Origin: Bacteroidales bacterium | GTDB taxonomy: Bacteria; Bacteroidota; Bacteroidia; Bacteroidales; JAUNSR01 | Assembly (NCBI GenBank): GCA_030539115.1 | Contig: JAUNSR010000009.1 | Location: forward strand, 48,635 to 112,634 | Reading direction: 5' to 3' | DNA length: 64,000 bases | Part shown: one piece after another, positions 1-9,639 of the stretch | How the letters are laid out: every line of letters begins with the position of its first letter | How positions within the stretch are numbered: the first letter of the stretch is position 1 | Program-made: the position numbers and the translations under genes | The notes under the pieces: generated by a model | Told to the model about the DNA's origin: nothing | Database searches by the model: none | Seen by the model: only the letters and a program-made list of their open reading frames with translations

Positions 1-227
1 ATAAAAAATCTCTCCTCCCCTAAAATCACCCCGCAAGTCCAGCACAAAAAAATAAAACATTTTTTTCAGCTGTACTGATTTGCGTTTAATATACAATACA
101 TTAATAGATTATGTATTTTTGTTAAAAATATTTCAACACCCCATGACATATTATTAATCAAACTAATTTAATGACTATTCTTTTTCAAAAAACAAAGCAA
201 ATATTTTTCTAATTAAAAAGTTATCAA

Positions 228-235
228 TACATTTG
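228..235 (+). promoter_or_regulatory. -7 promoter element of rpmE2
   Basis: TACATTTG matches the Bacteroidota -7 consensus TAnnTTTG and lies about 65 bases before the L31 start codon. The -33 region is only T-rich. The first 227 bases hold no gene that I can see. Confidence 0.55.
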
Positions 236-300
236 CAGTCCGAAAGTATTACACTCTACCAAGCGTTATCGAAAAAATAATTATTAAAGAATATATAGCA

Positions 301-552
301 ATGAAACAAGGACTTCATCCTGAAAACTATCGTCCGGTAGTATTTAAAGACATGTCTAACGATGATATGTTTATTACCCGTTCTACTATCAACACTCGTG
401 AAACAGTTGATATCGACGGTGTTACATACCCATTAGTAAAACTTGAAATCACAAGTTCTTCTCATCCTTTCTACACTGGTAAATCTAAATTGGTAGATAC
501 AGCAGGACGTGTTGATAAGTTCATGAGCCGTTACGCTAACAGAAAAAAATAA
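301..552 (+). CDS. rpmE2: 50S ribosomal protein L31 type B
   Basis: An 83-residue protein that binds the large ribosomal subunit at the inter-subunit bridge. It opens [19 protein letters not shown] and contains the HPFYTGK segment and a basic tail typical of the type B (YkgM-like) form. It lacks the CxxC zinc-binding cysteines of type A L31, so it is the zinc-independent form. Length is normal for the family. It is monocistronic, with a promoter about 65 bases upstream and a strong terminator just downstream. Confidence 0.95.
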   Translation: MKQGLHPENYRPVVFKDMSNDDMFITRSTINTRETVDIDGVTYPLVKLEITSSSHPFYTGKSKLVDTAGRVDKFMSRYANRKK

Positions 553-573
553 TTCTGTCGGACAATGATATTT

Positions 574-607
574 AAAGCTTCCATCTGATGATGGGAGCTT
601 TTTTATT
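574..607 (+). terminator. Intrinsic terminator after rpmE2
   Basis: Stem AAAGCTTCCATC / GATGGGAGCTTT with a TGAT loop and one G-T wobble, followed by a T-rich run. It lies about 20 bases after the rpmE2 stop. Confidence 0.85.
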
Positions 608-1132
608 TTATAACACTCCATATTTTTTATTTTTAGGACAAAGAGTTTCTTCAAAATAAATATTTTGTCTTTCTTTTGCTTTACAAACCTTAATCTCATA
701 ACACTTTTCCTAACCTAAAAGCTGCGATATCATTCACAAAAGCCTCTAAACTTAGCAAGCTGTAGATTTGTTTTGATATTAAGCCCATCAATTGGGCTAT
801 TTTGATTAATAAGCCTGTTTTTTTCACCAAACATTTTAATAAAACATTATAGTATTTTACATATTTTATTTAAGTATTTATTTACAAATACATAAATATT
901 TTTATCAAACAACTAAAGTTATTTTATTTTTTATTTGGAAAAAATAAAAAAATCATCAATGAGAATAATTAAACTATTGAGTTATAATTTTTTGCTTGAT
1001 GACATTTCAAAAAAGACAATAAAAATTAAACTTGCTATATTTGTATTTGTTTTGAAAAGAGTTTCTAAACACAACTCACTTTCTTGGACACACCAATTAA
1101 GTGGAATGAATATCAAATAAATCATAAGCCTT
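608..1132. other. AT-rich intergenic region with one promoter
   Basis: No convincing gene. A 61-codon open frame from 935 overlaps the promoter at 1036-1043, has no recognisable features and is judged spurious. Confidence 0.5.
1036..1043 (+). promoter_or_regulatory. -7 promoter element of the GlmU-like gene
   Basis: TATATTTG is a perfect match to TAnnTTTG. It lies 90 bases upstream of the start at 1133, giving a leader of about 80 nucleotides. No clear -33 TTTG is seen. Confidence 0.6.
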
Positions 1133-2320
1133 ATGAACATAATACTTTTTGATGGTCAAATCCGAGACCAACTTCTGCCGCTTTCATTTACGCGTCCGAT
1201 TGCAGAGTTTAGATTTGGCATTTTAACAATAAAAGAAAAATGGGAAAGAGTATTGCCTGGCAATTATTCCGTTCTGACACAAAAATATTTAGAGAAGAAA
1301 TACCCGCTTATAATAGAGGATGACAACATATTTATTGCCGGAAATGTAACTCCATCGTTAATGCTAAGCGCAGAAATTGAGCTTTTGAACAAAGGACAGG
1401 TTTTGATGGACAAAGACCGAGTTATTGCTTTCAGAGGGACCATCGACCAATTTAACAGCTCCTCTTTTTTCACCTCAACTCAGACACAATCAAAGATTCT
1501 CTCTTTTGACAGGCTGTACGACCTTTTTCTTTTAAATGAAACTGCAATAGAAGATGATTTTCGTCTCATTACTGAAGGCAGACAAAGTGAGCCAATTTCT
1601 GAAAGTGTAAGAATTATTGGTGAAAAGTATTTTGAAGATGGCACTCCCAAGATTTTTATAGAGAAAGGGGCAAAAATAGAATGTGCCATATTAAATCTTT
1701 CCAATGGTCCGGTTTATATTGGTCAAGGTGCCGAAGTTCAGGAAGGAAGCGTCATCAGAGCTCCCTTTGCAATGTGCGAACATTCGGTGGCAAACATGAA
1801 CACAAAAATTTATGGTGCAACAACTCTTGGCCCATACTGCAAGGTTGGCGGCGAATTGAACAACGTAATAATGTTTGGATATTCCAATAAAGCTCATGAG
1901 GGTTTTCTTGGCAATGCCGTTGTTGGTGAATGGTGCAATATCGGAGCGGGCACGAACGCTTCAAATCTAAAAAACGACTACAGCGAGATAAAGCTTTGGA
2001 GTTACCCTCAAGGGAAATTTCTTAAGACAGGGCTGCAATTTTGCGGCTTAATTATGGGTGATCATTCCAAGACGGGCATTAACTCTATGATCAATACTGC
2101 CACAATATTGGGAGTAGGAGTAAATATTCACGGGAGCGGATTTCCACGCAATTTTGTTCCCTCGTTCAGTGAAGGAGGCGCATCCGGTTTTTCGGATGTC
2201 AATTTGGTGAAATTCTTTCAAACAGCTTCAAAAATGATGGAAAGAAGAGGCATGATATTAACCAATAATGACAGAGAAATATTTGAATATATTAACCGCG
2301 AGGCTGAAAATTACAAATAG
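1133..2320 (+). CDS. GlmU-family putative sugar nucleotidyltransferase
   Basis: A 395-residue cytosolic protein. The N-terminal part (about 1-190) resembles a degenerate nucleotidyltransferase fold, opening MNIILFDGQIRDQLLPLSFTRPIAEF, a signature of the Bacteroidota GlmU-like family. From about residue 190 there is a left-handed beta-helix with hexapeptide-like repeats (GPVYIGQGAEVQEGSVI, GEWCNIGAGTNASNLKNDY), as in acyltransferase halves of GlmU. The family probably makes an activated sugar, but its substrate is not established here. It is transcribed alone and ends at a shared terminator. Confidence 0.85.
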   Translation: MNIILFDGQIRDQLLPLSFTRPIAEFRFGILTIKEKWERVLPGNYSVLTQKYLEKKYPLIIEDDNIFIAGNVTPSLMLSAEIELLNKGQVLMDKDRVIAFRGTIDQFNSSSFFTSTQTQSKILSFDRLYDLFLLNETAIEDDFRLITEGRQSEPISESVRIIGEKYFEDGTPKIFIEKGAKIECAILNLSNGPVYIGQGAEVQEGSVIRAPFAMCEHSVANMNTKIYGATTLGPYCKVGGELNNVIMFGYSNKAHEGFLGNAVVGEWCNIGAGTNASNLKNDYSEIKLWSYPQGKFLKTGLQFCGLIMGDHSKTGINSMINTATILGVGVNIHGSGFPRNFVPSFSEGGASGFSDVNLVKFFQTASKMMERRGMILTNNDREIFEYINREAENYK

Positions 2321-2392
2321 AGTTTTTATATAACGACATATCCAATTTGACATTAAAATAAATTGGGTTATTGTCTGAACAATATTTTAAAA

Positions 2393-2451
2393 AAAATGAG
2401 TGATGCGGAAATATATCTTCATTAGGATAAGATTTCTGCATCACTCATTTT
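2393..2451. terminator. Bidirectional terminator
   Basis: A long inverted repeat (AAAATGAGTGATGC pairing with GCATCACTCATTTT, extended by GGAAAT/ATTTC with a bulge) between two convergent genes. A/T runs on both sides allow termination in both directions. Confidence 0.85.
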
Positions 2452-2498
2452 CTTGTAACACAATTCTACAAATTCCGTCAAAAAATAGTATAAGTTAT

Positions 2499-3314
2499 TT
2501 AATCGGTAACCTTAAAACCATAAGCATCGCTCGACATTCTCATTAAAAGTTGATATGAGTTCTTGAAATATGAAAGTATTCCAACAACATTTCCTGTGCC
2601 GGAAGGTAAAGTATCATTGGCAAAAGTACTGTAACTGCTGTTATAAACCGCCAACTTATTGCCTTCACTGTCAAAAATATACCTTGTTGTATTTTTACCT
2701 GAATTGGTATACAGCCATACACCACCATTTTGGAAATATACATCCTTAAAGACAAACAATTGACTTTGATAGGTCATCAAGGCTGGAAACGTTGTTGGCA
2801 AAGAGGCGATATCACCAACTATTGTATCAATTGGATAAGCCGGAAGTCCGTTTAGCTGAGTTTTCTCGGCAAACAAAGTCGAGAGCATAAAAGTTATGCC
2901 GGTTCCATCATCAGTTTCATACCCTAATTGCTGAAGATTATTGTAAAGTCCCACATATAAACCTGTGCAATTGATAACTATTTGCTGGCCTATTCTGTAG
3001 GTTGAATTAATATCAGTGCTGTTTATGCCAATAGTTATGGCTGCTGTTGAATCCTGAATCATGAGGTTTTTATAAATATTCCCTTCAACATCGTTTCCAA
3101 TGACTACGCCTTCAATAATATAGTTCTCACCATTTGGCTTTACCCCCACCTGCTCAAGAGCATCAGGGAAGGCCTGTTTAAGCTCAAGTATAGTTGTGTT
3201 TGCAGTGATTGTTGCTTTAGGAATATCAAGTGGAGGAATATCAAAGTCCCGGGCACAGCCAAAAGCAAAGATTAAAGAGATAAAAAATAACAGCTTAAAT
3301 ATTTTTGATTTCAT
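2499..3314 (-). CDS. DUF5689-domain lipoprotein
   Basis: Start chosen at the methionine beginning MKSKIFKLLF, because this gives a clean lipoprotein signal (ISLIFAFGC, lipid Cys about residue 20); a frame upstream extends 16 codons into the end of the TonB receptor gene. The mature part is the Bacteroidota DUF5689 domain, an OB-like fold (GVVIGNDVEGNIYKNLMIQD). It is probably a surface-exposed partner of the outer-membrane receptor encoded 34 bases upstream. Gene pairs of this kind often sit by secreted nucleases or phosphatases, as here, but the substrate is inferred. Confidence 0.8.
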   Translation of the reverse strand: MKSKIFKLLFFISLIFAFGCARDFDIPPLDIPKATITANTTILELKQAFPDALEQVGVKPNGENYIIEGVVIGNDVEGNIYKNLMIQDSTAAITIGINSTDINSTYRIGQQIVINCTGLYVGLYNNLQQLGYETDDGTGITFMLSTLFAEKTQLNGLPAYPIDTIVGDIASLPTTFPALMTYQSQLFVFKDVYFQNGGVWLYTNSGKNTTRYIFDSEGNKLAVYNSSYSTFANDTLPSGTGNVVGILSYFKNSYQLLMRMSSDAYGFKVTD

Positions 3315-3348
3315 AATAATTATAGTTAGTAAAAAATGAGACAATGTT

Positions 3349-6132
3349 TTAGAATTTAACACCCACGCTTACAAATACATTAATACCTTGTCCATAATAA
3401 TATTTATTAGGATACTTATTAACATTGTAGTCAGTATAGTCAAAGCGGCCCTGTTCATAGCCACCTGTTTGAAGATTTCTATAATTAAGAATATTGTTAA
3501 GCCCGACATTTACATTAAGTGAGCGTTTTCTGTCAAGATATACCAATTTTCCAACCGAGGCATTAAGTAACCATCCTCCATTAAGCTTTTGTTGACAGGT
3601 TATCTCCTTTGCTTTTTTAATATAGTTGTTTTCCATTTCCTGCTGAGTGTTTCCTGTAAGTTCAAAACCCATGGCAGACTCTGTTCTTCTGGAAGGAGAA
3701 AGAGAAACATAAGCCATATCAAAAGCGCTCACATTAACATCAAAAAACCATAGCTTTGGAGCAGCCCATTTAAGTCCTAAATTAAAAACCTGCTGAGGAG
3801 TGCCGGCAACATAAAAATTCTTTAGATATGCAGTCTGAGAATCATCGGGCAAACTACCATTTTCATAATTAGTAATGGCTTCAGGTTGGTTTACATACCG
3901 GTATCTTGCCACTGTTCCGACAAAGGATGCTGTCAATGCAGGGGTCATCTTGTAGGCTATGCCCAACTCAATGCCCTGATATCTTTTTCTTACACCTGTA
4001 AGAATGTAGTTAACCAATGTCTGATAGGTGTTATGAAAAAATGAGGAGACCTCTGTTTGGTCATAAAAGTTTGTTGCAAAGGCGGTGATTCTTCCTTTCA
4101 ATTTTTGATATGCAAAACGATAGGTAATGTCGGCAGAGATAATTTTCTGATTTTTCAAGTTGGGAACAGGCGTATCTTTAATTCTTGGAGAAATGTAGGC
4201 ATTTGCAAAATGAGGAGCTACAGTTTCATACAATGCATTTATTGTAAAATAGTTTCTGCCGTCAAGTTTGTAAGTAGCGCCTGCTTTAACACCAAAATTC
4301 AAGTAACGCTTCATCTCACTTTTGCCGAATGAATTGTCGGGGGCTCTTTCATTTCTCATCTTACCGTCTCTTTGAAACTGAGTATAAGAAAGCTCTCCTG
4401 AATAGTATGCATCCCAATGAGGAAGATTAAAATTATTTTGCAGCCAGAGGTTTGAATTTAGATAGTTGATATCATAATTGTAGCCAAACTTATCTCCCTT
4501 TTTAGCCCTGAAGTTTGGATTGTTAAGGTTGTTTTGAAGAATATCAGGATTGTTTGGGAAATCCTGTTCAGCATATTGGTCAATATCCAACCAGTACTCA
4601 CCACCTAACAAATCGTCAATTTTCTTAAAGAAACTGGCATTAGTATATTTAAAGCCAGCTCCTGCCTGCAAAGTAATGTAATCACTCAATCTTTTGTTAA
4701 GGTTGGTGTTAAACATATAATTTATTTGGTTGCTGTATCTGTTTTCCAATATATATGTCGAACCTAAATTCTTTCCTCGATTTTCGTTCTCCCAGTTATT
4801 TAAATAATTGACCTGATACATTTTATCCCAGTCTATTTGACGAAATGAAAGGTCATTTTCCCATAGGCTGGTGAGCAACTCTTGAGCATAAGGATCTGCA
4901 GTACCAAAAAGACCTGAATAATAACTCGGCAGATATCGGTAATAATCAGGACGAGGATCGGCAGCATTATACCAATTAAGTGCAGAGGATGAATAATTAG
5001 TCATTTTAAATGCAGCTCCTGTGCGTAAAGTGGTTGAAATATCAGGTTTCCACTCCCAATTGAGAATAAATGATGGGTCATACGATTCGACAACTCTTGA
5101 ATTACGTTTCTTGCCATTTTGATACCCCCAATTTGGATTGTAAAGATTGTTGGAGGTCAGATTGTAAACCTCTTCATAGGTGGCTGAAGCTTGCCCTCTC
5201 TGAGTAGGTGCACCAAATGTTGTCATCATTATGGTATTTTTATCATTTAGAATCTTCTCTGCAGTAATGAAATATCCCCAAGAGCGGTAGAAAGTCCCCG
5301 GAACAACGCCTTCATCGGCAAAACGACCAATGGCAGAGAAAGCGAAACTCCAGCCATCGGGTCTAACGCCGGTTGCATAGGTAAACATGCCCCTCCATTT
5401 GTAGTTTCGGTTTGTAAAAGCAATATTTGCCCTTGAGCCGGGTGAAAACATAGAGGCTTTGGTAGAGATATTGACAGCACCACCTATATCGCCAAAGGTG
5501 AAACTGGCAAAATCAATGCCGTTGACTACATTTTTATTTCTAAAAGCATTGTTCATTCCCCCCAACATGGAATAATTAAAGTATCCTCTTGCAGGGTCAT
5601 CAAAATTAATTCCATTAATATAGGTTGATGAGAAATCAGAATCGTAGCCTCTAATCCTAAATCTGGTTGCCCCAAAAGCATAGCTGGCTGTGCTTAGATA
5701 AACATCATAGGAAGCTCCCGAAAGATTACCGATAGATTGCGAACTGCCAGATTCATCATCAAGCTGAGACTCATCAAAGGTTATTATACCCTCTTCATCA
5801 TTAAAATATGGGTCGATTATAGGGTGGAGACGAATTGTCCCAATATTTGCAATAACACCCTCGGCAACATCCACTTCCATACTTAAAGTTTGATAGCCTA
5901 AAGAAACAATTTCTATCGTTGTTTTGCCCACAGGAATAGTGGAAATTCTAAAATCGCCATCTTGGGAGCTTGTTACAGAAATTGCCTCACCTAAAACAGA
6001 AACCTGAGCGCTTATCACTCCCACTCCGGTTTCCGAGTTAACTATTAAACCTTTTATTCCTCCTATTTTTTGCGAGAAAGCAATAAATGAAAATAGGGAA
6101 AAAGAGATTGTCAACAATATACTTTTTTTCAT
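3349..6132 (-). CDS. TonB-dependent outer-membrane receptor
   Basis: 927 residues. A signal peptide (MKKSILLTISFSLFSFIAFSQ) is followed by a carboxypeptidase-regulatory-like domain (about 25-105), a TonB plug (about 130-240, with FRIRGYDSDFSSTYINGI) and a large 22-strand-type barrel ending in the aromatic-rich GINVFVSVGVKF. It lacks the full SusC plug signature and has no SusD partner; instead it is followed by a DUF5689 lipoprotein and faces a divergent secreted nuclease/phosphatase. It probably imports a product released by that enzyme, such as phosphate or nucleosides; this role is inference. Confidence 0.9.
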   Translation of the reverse strand: MKKSILLTISFSLFSFIAFSQKIGGIKGLIVNSETGVGVISAQVSVLGEAISVTSSQDGDFRISTIPVGKTTIEIVSLGYQTLSMEVDVAEGVIANIGTIRLHPIIDPYFNDEEGIITFDESQLDDESGSSQSIGNLSGASYDVYLSTASYAFGATRFRIRGYDSDFSSTYINGINFDDPARGYFNYSMLGGMNNAFRNKNVVNGIDFASFTFGDIGGAVNISTKASMFSPGSRANIAFTNRNYKWRGMFTYATGVRPDGWSFAFSAIGRFADEGVVPGTFYRSWGYFITAEKILNDKNTIMMTTFGAPTQRGQASATYEEVYNLTSNNLYNPNWGYQNGKKRNSRVVESYDPSFILNWEWKPDISTTLRTGAAFKMTNYSSSALNWYNAADPRPDYYRYLPSYYSGLFGTADPYAQELLTSLWENDLSFRQIDWDKMYQVNYLNNWENENRGKNLGSTYILENRYSNQINYMFNTNLNKRLSDYITLQAGAGFKYTNASFFKKIDDLLGGEYWLDIDQYAEQDFPNNPDILQNNLNNPNFRAKKGDKFGYNYDINYLNSNLWLQNNFNLPHWDAYYSGELSYTQFQRDGKMRNERAPDNSFGKSEMKRYLNFGVKAGATYKLDGRNYFTINALYETVAPHFANAYISPRIKDTPVPNLKNQKIISADITYRFAYQKLKGRITAFATNFYDQTEVSSFFHNTYQTLVNYILTGVRKRYQGIELGIAYKMTPALTASFVGTVARYRYVNQPEAITNYENGSLPDDSQTAYLKNFYVAGTPQQVFNLGLKWAAPKLWFFDVNVSAFDMAYVSLSPSRRTESAMGFELTGNTQQEMENNYIKKAKEITCQQKLNGGWLLNASVGKLVYLDRKRSLNVNVGLNNILNYRNLQTGGYEQGRFDYTDYNVNKYPNKYYYGQGINVFVSVGVKF

Positions 6133-6357
6133 GTGCGAACATTTATTAAGCCATTCATGTCATTATCTCCAATCATTGTTTTTTTATATTTTTTATTTTT
6201 AATGTTTAGTCATTTTGACAATTATGACATAATTATTCTTGAACTAATTATTAAGCAAAAAGGTTTCATTATTAAGAACTGAGTAATCAATTCAGCCGTT
6301 TTTTATATTTATATTATTAATTGAGTTTATTGGTACTTCATAAATTTGAACAATCAA

Positions 6358-7398
6358 ATGACAAAGACAGTTTTATTTTTAATCTCTTTTATAGCTCTTT
6401 GTTTTCTCTGTTACTCACAAGAAAAAAAAGTTAATGTATATGGTGTTGCATTTTATAACCTTGAAAACCTCTTTGATACAATAAATAATAATGGGAATTA
6501 TGATTTGGAGTTTTCACCACAAGGCGACAAGCAATGGAATGGGGCCAAATATAACAGCAAACTAAAAAACATGGCTTCGGTATTTAAAGAGATGGCGGGA
6601 AAATTTATTCCTCAGGGACCTGCTGTATATGGGGTTGTAGAGCTTGAAAACCGTTCCGTTCTCGAGGACCTTGTAAACCAAAAAAGTATAAAGGAGTGGC
6701 ATCTCCAAATTGTGCACTATGATTCGCCCGACAAAAGAGGTGTGGATGTTGCATTGATATACAATCCAAGATTATTTAAGGTACTGTCTTCAGCAACCCA
6801 CAATTTATATCTTTCTAAGAATCCGAATTTTAGAACAAGGGATCAATTGGTTGTTACAGGTCTTTTGGGAGGTGCAAAAGTCAGTGTGATTGTCAATCAT
6901 TGGCCATCAAGACTTGGAGGAGAAAGTTCATCAAGCTATCTTCGGGAAGCAGCAGCCTCACTTACCAAACATATAGCCGATTCATTGTTTAGAGATGACC
7001 CAAACGGAGGGATTATAATTATGGGAGACTTTAACGATGACCCCACAAATAAGAGTTTAAAGGAGGTTCTCGGGGGCAGAAAAGAGATATCACAAACAGA
7101 AAAGAGCGATTTTTACAACACAGTATGGCCAATATTTGACAGAGGAATAGGTTCTCTTGCCTACAATGGAAGCTGGAATATGTTTGATCAGATTCTTATT
7201 TCAAACAATCTTCTTGGCAAGGATGAAAATGACCCATTAAAATTTTGGAAAGCAGAAGTATTTAACAAGCCTTTCTTAACCACTGAGGAGGGTGAATATA
7301 AAGGTTATCCAAAACGCACTTTCTCATCAGGGGTATTTATAAATGGATATAGCGACCACTATCCTGTATTGATTTATCTCACTAAAAGGGCTGATTAA
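6358..7398 (+). CDS. Secreted endonuclease/exonuclease/phosphatase-family hydrolase
   Basis: The EEP fold (DNase I/phosphodiesterase superfamily). ATG at 6358 is preferred over TTG at 6346 because it starts directly at the signal peptide MTKTVLFLISFIALCFLCYSQ. Motifs in order: FYNLENLFD (metal-binding Asn/Glu region), VVELENRSVLEDLV, GVDVALIYNP, NHWPSRLGG, IIMGDFNDDP (Asp/Asn metal and catalytic site) and a final SDHYPV His. All expected active-site positions appear present. It is divergent from the TonB receptor/DUF5689 pair, which suggests one extracellular phosphoester-scavenging unit. DNA, RNA or a phospholipid are all possible substrates. Confidence 0.85.
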   Translation: MTKTVLFLISFIALCFLCYSQEKKVNVYGVAFYNLENLFDTINNNGNYDLEFSPQGDKQWNGAKYNSKLKNMASVFKEMAGKFIPQGPAVYGVVELENRSVLEDLVNQKSIKEWHLQIVHYDSPDKRGVDVALIYNPRLFKVLSSATHNLYLSKNPNFRTRDQLVVTGLLGGAKVSVIVNHWPSRLGGESSSSYLREAAASLTKHIADSLFRDDPNGGIIIMGDFNDDPTNKSLKEVLGGRKEISQTEKSDFYNTVWPIFDRGIGSLAYNGSWNMFDQILISNNLLGKDENDPLKFWKAEVFNKPFLTTEEGEYKGYPKRTFSSGVFINGYSDHYPVLIYLTKRAD

Positions 7399-7434
7399 TA
7401 AAACTAAGTGCGGTTTTAGACGTAAATATGTTTT

Positions 7435-7480
7435 TAGAGAGTATTAAACATCCTATTTAATGCTCTTTTTTTCTTTTTTT
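7435..7480 (+). terminator. Intrinsic terminator
   Basis: Stem AGAG..TATTAAA / TTTAATGCTCT followed by TTTTTTTCTTTTTTT, 37 bases after the EEP hydrolase stop. Confidence 0.75.
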
Positions 7481-7658
7481 AAACTTTTATAAAATACAGA
7501 ACATGAAAAAAATCAATTAAAAGAGATTCTTTTTCTATCTTTAAAGAGAGGTTTCAAGCATTAGTCTCCAACTTATTTAGATTAATAAATGGCTTATCAA
7601 AAAGCTATATTATTGAGATCTCATTTTTAGAACGAAATATCATTTAAAATCTAATACA

Positions 7659-8774
7659 ATGAAACATCAGATAATACTTCTTGGAAGAGATCTAACTTCT
7701 GTATATCATGGAATAAAAGAATTAAAACCTGATTATATTCATCTTATTGAGACTGATGAGACAAAAGATATTTATAAGCCGCTTTTAAATTTATTGCCCA
7801 AAAATATTCTTTGCAAAGTCTATCATACCGACCCATACGACTGTAAAAATATTATTCGCATTTGTAAAGATATTCATAGAGAATTTGAAGGAGTTTTCTC
7901 TTATAATCTTTCTGAAGGGACAAAACCGATGGCTTTTGCTGCCTGCAGAGTTGCGATTGAATATCATGCCTATCCGTTTTATCTAACTCAGCTTGGAGAC
8001 AGTGTAAGAATGGATACCTATGAGATTACTCCTCTAAACTGCATTTTAAACAATAAAGAGATTCTTGCTCTCAGCGGAAATAACATTTCACAATATCAAG
8101 ATGCAAAGGAACTTAAAGATGAAGACATCAGAGCATCGAGAAAGATCAAGAATTTTATAGAAAACTATCCTGATGTTTACACTCGATTGAGGAAGTTTTT
8201 TGGGATATACTGCAAATCCGAACTTGCCTGTCTGCCAAGTTCTCAAACGCTGGGCGATGATATCCGTTTTAAACAAAAAGATGGGACAATCCATGTTATG
8301 CAGCAAAACAGGACTCTTCTTAGACTAAACCAGCCAAATGCTACATTTCTATTGTTTGATGGAAGATGGTGGGAAACCCTGGTTGCTCAGCAAGTAAGGA
8401 ATTGGAGCCGACTTCAGCCGAAATCTCCTGAAGTGTGGCAAAGCGTTATTTTCCAGTCTCCGGGAGAGAATCAAATGAAAAATGAGGTTGATGTACTTTT
8501 AAACAACAAGCAAAAGGTAATATTCATTGAATGTAAGTCAGGGATGGTTGGTTCAAACGATATTTACAAGATAGATGCCGTTCGTCAAACTTATGGCGGT
8601 AATATTTCTCAGGCAGTTTTGGCAAGTTATTATCCTATTGAAAAAAACTTGAAAGAGAAATGTCATGACTTACAAATTGAATTATTTGCACCGCCTACAA
8701 AAAGTGACAGGAAAGACTTTATTCAAAATCTACCCAATTGGCTTGACACGATTTCAGAAGAGGTGCTGTTGTAG
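7659..8774 (+). CDS. Card1/Can2-type CARF nuclease (DUF1887), orphan
   Basis: 371 residues, about the usual length of Card1/Can2. Residues 1-150 form a CARF (CRISPR-associated Rossmann fold) sensor: MKHQIILLGRDLTSVYHGI, then FSYNLSEGTKPMAFAACRVAIE, the conserved NxxxGTKPM-like ligand loop. The C-terminal part is a PD-D/ExK restriction-type nuclease: WWETLVAQQV, NEVDVLLNNKQKVIFIECKSG, with Glu/Asp/Glu/Lys catalytic positions present. Family members bind cyclic oligoadenylate made by type III CRISPR Cas10 and then cleave DNA or RNA. No cas gene or CRISPR array lies in this window, so it may answer to a distant locus or another nucleotide signal. Neighbours are metabolic. Confidence 0.88.
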   Translation: MKHQIILLGRDLTSVYHGIKELKPDYIHLIETDETKDIYKPLLNLLPKNILCKVYHTDPYDCKNIIRICKDIHREFEGVFSYNLSEGTKPMAFAACRVAIEYHAYPFYLTQLGDSVRMDTYEITPLNCILNNKEILALSGNNISQYQDAKELKDEDIRASRKIKNFIENYPDVYTRLRKFFGIYCKSELACLPSSQTLGDDIRFKQKDGTIHVMQQNRTLLRLNQPNATFLLFDGRWWETLVAQQVRNWSRLQPKSPEVWQSVIFQSPGENQMKNEVDVLLNNKQKVIFIECKSGMVGSNDIYKIDAVRQTYGGNISQAVLASYYPIEKNLKEKCHDLQIELFAPPTKSDRKDFIQNLPNWLDTISEEVLL

Positions 8775-8820
8775 CTTTTTATAAAATAGATTTATAATTG
8801 CATATTAATAAAATTATATT

Positions 8821-9213
8821 TTAAGGCTCTAAAGGGAGGTCTGAATTTTTCCAATTTAAAATACCTCCTTTTAGTTCATATACTTTAAAACCTGATTTAT
8901 CAAAAATAAGAGCTGCTTTATGGCTTCTTTTTCCGCTTCTGCAATAAATGTAAACCGGTTTCTCTTTGTCAAAATCGTTAACTCCATCGGCAAAAGATAT
9001 TGAGTCCTGAACGTTTAAAAGAGCGGCATCTTTTATATGCCCCTCATCAAACTCACTTTTTGTTCTGACATCAATAAGCTGAACATTGTCTTTTGAAATT
9101 TCAGTTTGGAACTTCTTTGGAGAAATAATTTTTATATTGTCTTTCTTAAAGAGATTTAAGAAAAAAGTCATAAGAAAAGCCATACTAAGAGCAAGGGTTA
9201 ATAATTTGGTCAT
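8821..9213 (-). CDS. Single-domain rhodanese-like protein, exported
   Basis: 130 residues. An N-terminal hydrophobic segment (about 2-22, signal peptide or anchor) precedes one rhodanese domain with VQLIDVRTKSEFDEGHI and the active-site loop CRSGKRS (catalytic Cys about 91). Such domains carry a persulfide or act in thiol chemistry in the periplasm; the partner is unknown. It converges on the CARF nuclease gene with 46 bases between stops and no clear terminator. Confidence 0.85.
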   Translation of the reverse strand: MTKLLTLALSMAFLMTFFLNLFKKDNIKIISPKKFQTEISKDNVQLIDVRTKSEFDEGHIKDAALLNVQDSISFADGVNDFDKEKPVYIYCRSGKRSHKAALIFDKSGFKVYELKGGILNWKNSDLPLEP

Positions 9214-9639
9214 AAGAACTAACAGTTGGGGTAAATCACAAATGGGAATATTTAAATCTATTTATCAATATGCAGTGATATTGCAAAAAAAGATTTTATA
9301 AAAGAATCAAAAAGACATGAAGCCGTAAAACGGCAAACACACTTTAATGATATTATGCTGCAAGTTATTAAAAATAGAATAAACCTCAATTAAAGGAAGT
9401 TTAAATATCTATTATTTTAAAAAACGACTTTTATTTTTTCTCTTAATGCAGTCATATAGGGTGTTTTGGAAAATAATATTTGCTTCTTTATAGTATATTT
9501 GTAGTATCGAGATTACCAAAATTGATGATTTTTAAAATGCAGTTGATGTAATAATGTATTAAACGGCCATTATTGTATATCGATTATAAGCTGTTTTGAG
9601 AAATCAACAATTATATTCCAAGAAGATAATTTTTAATAG
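9214..9639. other. Intergenic region with one promoter
   Basis: No gene is seen. It contains a small perfect hairpin GCCGTAAAACGGC at 9322-9334 without a T run, and the promoter of the DUF5715 gene. Confidence 0.5.
9494..9501 (+). promoter_or_regulatory. -7 promoter element of the DUF5715 lipoprotein gene
   Basis: TATATTTG, a perfect -7 match, 139 bases before the start codon. A well-spaced -33 element is not evident. Confidence 0.5.

Noticed and set aside
935..1120. 61-codon plus-strand frame
   Set aside because: AT-rich, no recognisable features, and it overlaps a consensus promoter for the following gene.
3315..3362. Longer start for the DUF5689 lipoprotein, overlapping the receptor gene
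   Set aside because: It would put 16 residues before a clean lipoprotein signal peptide.
6346..6357. TTG start for the EEP hydrolase
   Set aside because: The ATG four codons later begins the signal peptide directly and needs no rare start codon.
9322..9334. Small hairpin GCCGTAAAACGGC
   Set aside because: Only 5 bp, no T run and not placed at a gene end; too little to call.
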